Below, in pieces: positions 61,107 through 64,000 of a stretch of 64,000 nt of DNA. The DNA comes from Flavisolibacter longurius (GTDB taxonomy: Bacteria; Bacteroidota; Bacteroidia; Chitinophagales; Chitinophagaceae), in NCBI GenBank assembly GCA_014163555.1, contig JACJGO010000012.1, positions 62,001-126,000 on the forward strand. The letters are read 5' to 3'. The translations under genes were made by a program, and so were the position numbers. Below the pieces are notes generated by a model. It ran no database searches. It saw nothing but the letters and a program-made list of their open reading frames with translations, and was not told the origin of the DNA. Every line of letters starts with the position of its first letter. The first letter of the stretch is position 1.

Positions 61107-61831
61107 TGCGCACCCTGTTTGTATACATGGCAGCTTCGGTGCTGCTGTCCTGCTCCACGCAAAATAGATCAACCATGCAAACGAGCGAAAACAACAACGC
61201 AGCCGCTGATGGCTGGATCTCACTTTTTGATGGGAAAACTACCAATGGCTGGCACACCTATAACAAGACCGGAATCGGCAGCGCCTGGAAAGTAGAAGAC
61301 GGAACCTTGCACCTGGATGCTGCCGCTAAAAAAGCGCCGCAATCGGCAACCGGTGGCGATATTGTTACTGACCAGGAATTTGAAGATTTTCACCTGAAGC
61401 TGGAATGGAAGCTCTCGCCCAAAGGCAATAGCGGGGTAATCTTTTATTCGAAAGAAGATCCGCAGTACGGCGCGATGTGGCATACTGGCCCGGAAATGCA
61501 GATCCTTGACAACGATGGTCATGCTGATGCGAAAATCCATAAGCACCGTGCCGGTGACCTGTACGACCTGATAGAGTCGAAGCAAAATACAAAGCCGGTT
61601 GGAGAGTGGAACCTGGCAGAAATTGTTTCCAAAGGGGGCAAGCTTCAGTTCTTCCTCAACGGGGAAAAAACGCTGGAGACAACCATGTGGGACGATAACT
61701 GGCGGAACATGATTGCCGGCAGTAAGTTCAAAGACATGAAAGCGTTTGGCACCATTAAAAAAGGGAAAATCGGTTTGCAGGACCACGGCGACGATGTATG
61801 GTTCCGCAACATCATGATCAAACCATTGTAA
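61106..61831 (+). CDS. 3-keto-disaccharide hydrolase (DUF1080 family) lipoprotein
   Basis: A 241-residue lipoprotein (LLSC, Cys16) of the DUF1080/3-keto-disaccharide hydrolase family, a beta-jelly-roll that cleaves the glycosidic bond of 3-keto glycosides. Family blocks: WISLFDGKTTNGWHTY, WKVEDGTLHLDAA, FHLKLEWKLSPKGNSGVIFY and DNDGHADAKIHKHRAGDLYDL. It overlaps the cytochrome c gene by one base, so translation is coupled. It ends the plus arm. With GMC 2, cytochrome c and the isomerases it makes a full oxidise-then-cleave pathway. A terminator follows. Confidence 0.93.
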   Translation: MRTLFVYMAASVLLSCSTQNRSTMQTSENNNAAADGWISLFDGKTTNGWHTYNKTGIGSAWKVEDGTLHLDAAAKKAPQSATGGDIVTDQEFEDFHLKLEWKLSPKGNSGVIFYSKEDPQYGAMWHTGPEMQILDNDGHADAKIHKHRAGDLYDLIESKQNTKPVGEWNLAEIVSKGGKLQFFLNGEKTLETTMWDDNWRNMIAGSKFKDMKAFGTIKKGKIGLQDHGDDVWFRNIMIKPL

Positions 61832-61850
61832 ATACACTCGATCACCTCAT

Positions 61851-61885
61851 AAAAAAAGCAGCACATCAACGTGCTGTTTTTTTTT
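61851..61885. terminator. bidirectional terminator after the DUF1080 gene
   Basis: Arms CAGCAC (61859-61864) and GTGCTG (61871-61876) are flanked by A and T runs on both sides, which serves the plus-strand transcript and the convergent minus-strand genes. Confidence 0.88.
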
Positions 61886-61934
61886 AAGAGTATGCAATGA
61901 ACCTAACCAATAATCAATAATTAAATTCTTCTCA

Positions 61935-62393
61935 CTACCAGTTATTCTTCTGCTCTTCATTCGTCCGTTCCGGTTCAACCGGCGCAATGTGTTCCCAATC
62001 GGGTTCGTAGGGTACAAAAAAAGAAAGCCAGAGACTGCGGGAAAACCGCATCAGCCAGGGCTGCAGAAGTAGCAGGAGAACAGAGTTGGCTGTGATCCAG
62101 ATAAGAAAACGGTTATCCTTAAACGAAAATCCAATGGTGAGGAACCAGATGAGCAAACTAACCAGCGTGATAACAATGCCCAGGAGATAGCTTACGTATC
62201 CCGTACCATAATAAAAACCCACTTCAATATCAGTTGCCTGTCCGCAAACAGGGCAACGGTCATACATCTCCAGGTTTTTTTTCAGGCACAGACTCAGAGG
62301 ATGACGGAACAGTTTTCCTTCACGGCACCGGGGGCACCAGCAGCCAAAGATGGTAGCCAGGTAACTTCTTCGTGGTTTTTCGGTAGCCGGCAT
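61935..62393 (-). CDS. DUF983 membrane protein with zinc-ribbon cysteines
   Basis: A 152-residue protein of the DUF983 family. Start ATG 62393 is chosen because it begins MPATEKPRRSYLATIFGCWC and overlaps the MurF stop by one base (TGATG). The N-terminal zinc-ribbon-like cysteines are Cys20-Cys23 (CPRC) and Cys47-Cys50 (CPVC). Two to three hydrophobic helices follow (VSYLLGIVITLVSLLIWFL; FLIWITANSVLLLLLQP). Function unknown; the coupling to MurF suggests envelope biogenesis. Confidence 0.85.
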   Translation of the reverse strand: MPATEKPRRSYLATIFGCWCPRCREGKLFRHPLSLCLKKNLEMYDRCPVCGQATDIEVGFYYGTGYVSYLLGIVITLVSLLIWFLTIGFSFKDNRFLIWITANSVLLLLLQPWLMRFSRSLWLSFFVPYEPDWEHIAPVEPERTNEEQKNNW

Positions 62394-63673
62394 CAGATGT
62401 AGTTCAGCACTTTTTCCATTTGCATGCTTCGTGATCCTTTTATTAGAAGGTAGGCGTCGGCTACGCCAGATTCTCTTAGCCATTCACCGGCGCTTTCCGG
62501 CGTGGAAAAAGAATGGTAGGGATGATCCGTTTTTAAAAAATCGCCGCCGACCAACAATACCTGTTGCCAGGGGTGACGGGAGATTTCGCCGACAATGGCC
62601 TTGTGTTCATCAAGACTTTCATCGCCCAGTTCGGCCATTGCACCCAGCACCAAAATTTTGTTTTTGCTTTCGGTCCGGGCAAAGTTTTCAATGGCCGCCT
62701 TCATGCTGCTGGGATTGGCATTGTAGGCATCCAGGATAATCTTGTTGGTACCTTTTTCCACCAACTGCGAACGGCTGTTGGAAGGAATATAATTTTCAAG
62801 AGCCATTTTTATGTTTTCTTCCGTCACGCCAAAGAAGCTGCCCACTGCAACCGAAGCCAGCACATTGGGTAAATTATAGCTGCCTACCAGTTGCGTTTTG
62901 ACCTTGCCGCTGATTCCCTGCTTGAAGGTTACTTCTAAAAACGGGTCGCTCTGCGAAACGGTACCACTCACTTTTGCATTGCCGGTGCCATAGGAGATCA
63001 CCTCCTGAATGCCCTGGCTCATTTGGTGGAGATAATCATAATCGGCCATGATAAAAGCGGTGCCGTTATGGCTACGCAAAAAGTCAAACAGCTCACCTTT
63101 GCCTTTGCGTACGCCTTCTTCGCCGCCAAACCCTTCCAGGTGTGCCTTCCCGCAATTGGTAATAAGGCCATGCGTGGGCAAGGCAATTCTGCAATAGGAT
63201 TCTATTTCTTTTTGGTGATTGGCACCCATTTCAATCACCGCCATTTCTGCGTCGCTTTTGATCTTCAACAGCGTCAGGGGCACGCCAATGTGGTTATTGA
63301 GATTGCCTTCTGTGGTGTAGGTTTTATACGTGGTGGAAAGAACCGCATGGATCAATTCCTTGGTGGTTGTTTTCCCGTTGCTGCCCGTAATAGCCAGGAA
63401 AGGTATAGTGAACTGTTGCCGGTGATAGAGAGCCAGGTCCTGTAACGTTTGCAGCACATCATCAACCAGTATCGTACGGTCCGATACGTGATACTGCGCT
63501 TCATCCACAATGGCATAAGCCGCACCTTTTTCCAGCGCCTGCGCAGCGAACGTGTTTCCGTTAAAACTGGGGCCTTGCAGCGCAAAATACAGGTCGCCAT
63601 TTTTCAGCTTGCGGGTGTCGGTTTGTACCAAAGGATATTGTTGGTAGATCTGGTACAGTTCTTCCATTTTCAT
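62393..63673 (-). CDS. murF: UDP-N-acetylmuramoyl-tripeptide--D-alanyl-D-alanine ligase
   Basis: A 426-residue Mur ligase, the last cytoplasmic amide-forming step of the peptidoglycan precursor (adds D-Ala-D-Ala to the UDP-MurNAc tripeptide). The N-terminal substrate-binding domain has DTRKLKNGDLYFALQG. The ATP P-loop is GSNGKTTT (97-104). Later blocks are VIEMGANHQKEIESY and the C-terminal DAYNANPSSMKAAIE and LGAMAELGDES. The start at 63673 follows a TACTTTTG element by 4 bases. The longer upstream frame has no matching N terminus. It is translationally coupled to DUF983. Confidence 0.95.
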   Translation of the reverse strand: MKMEELYQIYQQYPLVQTDTRKLKNGDLYFALQGPSFNGNTFAAQALEKGAAYAIVDEAQYHVSDRTILVDDVLQTLQDLALYHRQQFTIPFLAITGSNGKTTTKELIHAVLSTTYKTYTTEGNLNNHIGVPLTLLKIKSDAEMAVIEMGANHQKEIESYCRIALPTHGLITNCGKAHLEGFGGEEGVRKGKGELFDFLRSHNGTAFIMADYDYLHQMSQGIQEVISYGTGNAKVSGTVSQSDPFLEVTFKQGISGKVKTQLVGSYNLPNVLASVAVGSFFGVTEENIKMALENYIPSNSRSQLVEKGTNKIILDAYNANPSSMKAAIENFARTESKNKILVLGAMAELGDESLDEHKAIVGEISRHPWQQVLLVGGDFLKTDHPYHSFSTPESAGEWLRESGVADAYLLIKGSRSMQMEKVLNYI

Positions 63674-63677
63674 GGCG

Positions 63678-63710
63678 CAAAAGTAGGAAGGGAAGCGCCG
63701 ATTTACGAAA
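63678..63710 (-). promoter_or_regulatory. murF promoter, exact TAnnTTTG, start-proximal
   Basis: Reading the minus strand, TTTCG (63710-63706), a 20-base spacer and TACTTTTG (63685-63678), an exact match to the Bacteroidota -7 element, lie 4 bases before the murF ATG. The mRNA would be essentially leaderless. Confidence 0.6.
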
Positions 63711-63782
63711 AAACGGAAAGTATCGTTGTAAGATGGATCAAGCTGGGTCAATGATTAACATTCTGTACCCACCATTCACTAT

Positions 63783-64000
63783 TCAGGTTTTCTTTTTCAC
63801 CAGCTTGGTGATTTTTTCAATGACGTTGGAATTGCCTTTTTTGTTGTCGCCGATGAGCTGACCAAATGGTTTCAGCGGCTCAATATGGTCGCATACAATT
63901 TTGATAATACCCAAAAGGGGCAGGGCCAGTATCATGCCGCCTATGCCCCAAAGCAGTTCGCCGCCAACTAATCCTACAATGGTGAATACCGGGTTGATAC
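63783..64000 (-). CDS. C-terminal end of an AI-2E family transporter (truncated at window edge)
   Basis: On the minus strand a frame runs from the window edge to TGA at 63785-63783, 72 codons. The sequence INPVFTIVGLVGGELLWGIG, a hydrophobic ILALPLLGIIKIVC helix, then the DHIEPLKPFGQLIGD block and a basic tail KKKT match the C terminus of AI-2E/PerM-type permeases. The start lies beyond the window. It lies upstream of murF in transcription order. Confidence 0.85.
   Translation of the reverse strand, partial: INPVFTIVGLVGGELLWGIGGMILALPLLGIIKIVCDHIEPLKPFGQLIGDNKKGNSNVIEKITKLVKKKT

Noticed and set aside
1-64000. CRISPR arrays, tRNA or rRNA genes, insertion sequences, phage genes
   Set aside because: No repeat-spacer arrays, cloverleaf patterns or transposase/integrase reading frames were seen.

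Overview
The window looks like a chromosomal segment of a soil- or plant-type member of the Bacteroidota, most like the Chitinophagaceae. I infer this from two SusC/SusD pairs, many lipoproteins with Bacteroidota-style signal peptides, a type IX secretion (type B) C-terminal domain, near-absence of Shine-Dalgarno sequences, and start-proximal promoters resembling TAnnTTTG. No species can be named from sequence alone. There is no tRNA, rRNA, CRISPR, insertion sequence, phage or plasmid gene.

Layout. 1-6.9 kb: the end of a membrane protein, a small conserved ORF, a metallophosphoesterase, a nitrilase-type amidase, and secreted glycosidases (GH20 hexosaminidase, GH29 alpha-L-fucosidase). 7.0-9.3 kb (minus): a GMC-type FAD dehydrogenase with its Tat-exported 'gluconate dehydrogenase subunit 3' partner. 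9.6-21.7 kb (plus): SusC, SusD, a giant FG-GAP/ASPIC lipoprotein, a lipoprotein joining a CxxCH haem motif to FG-GAP repeats, a PAP2/vanadium-haloperoxidase-like lipoprotein and a CxxC thioredoxin-like protein. 21.8-25.0 kb: a VOC protein, then gluconokinase and GntP gluconate permease. 25.3-36.6 kb: a second SusC-SusD pair followed by two tandem FG-GAP/ASPIC lipoproteins. 36.7-39.8 kb (minus): a T9SS-exported protein and an SRPBCC-like protein. 39.9-50.7 kb (plus): a GH65-like enzyme, a short anchored protein, a cluster haloperoxidase / beta-barrel / beta-barrel / haloperoxidase, periplasmic GH37 trehalase, a DUF72 protein and a tiny lipoprotein. 50.7-61.8 kb: a divergent gene set for 3-keto-sugar metabolism. 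The minus arm holds an MFS permease, three Tat-signal enzymes, a GMC dehydrogenase and a subunit 3. The plus arm holds an oxidoreductase, a TIM-barrel enzyme, cytochrome c and a DUF1080 3-keto-disaccharide hydrolase. 61.9-64 kb (minus): an AI-2E permease fragment, MurF and DUF983.

How it may work together (inference). SusCD complexes bring glycans to the cell. Exported GMC/subunit-3 dehydrogenases oxidise sugars to 3-keto sugars or lactones and pass electrons to cytochrome c. DUF1080, Gfo/Idh/MocA and TIM-barrel enzymes then cleave and reshape the products, and the MFS and GntP carriers import them. GH37 and GH65 enzymes give a parallel hydrolytic route for trehalose-like alpha-glucosides.

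The best candidate for an undescribed system is the repeated coupling of SusCD with ASPIC/FG-GAP lipoproteins, a surface haem protein and vanadium-haloperoxidase-like lipoproteins. In both copies an intrinsic terminator separates SusD from the ASPIC gene.
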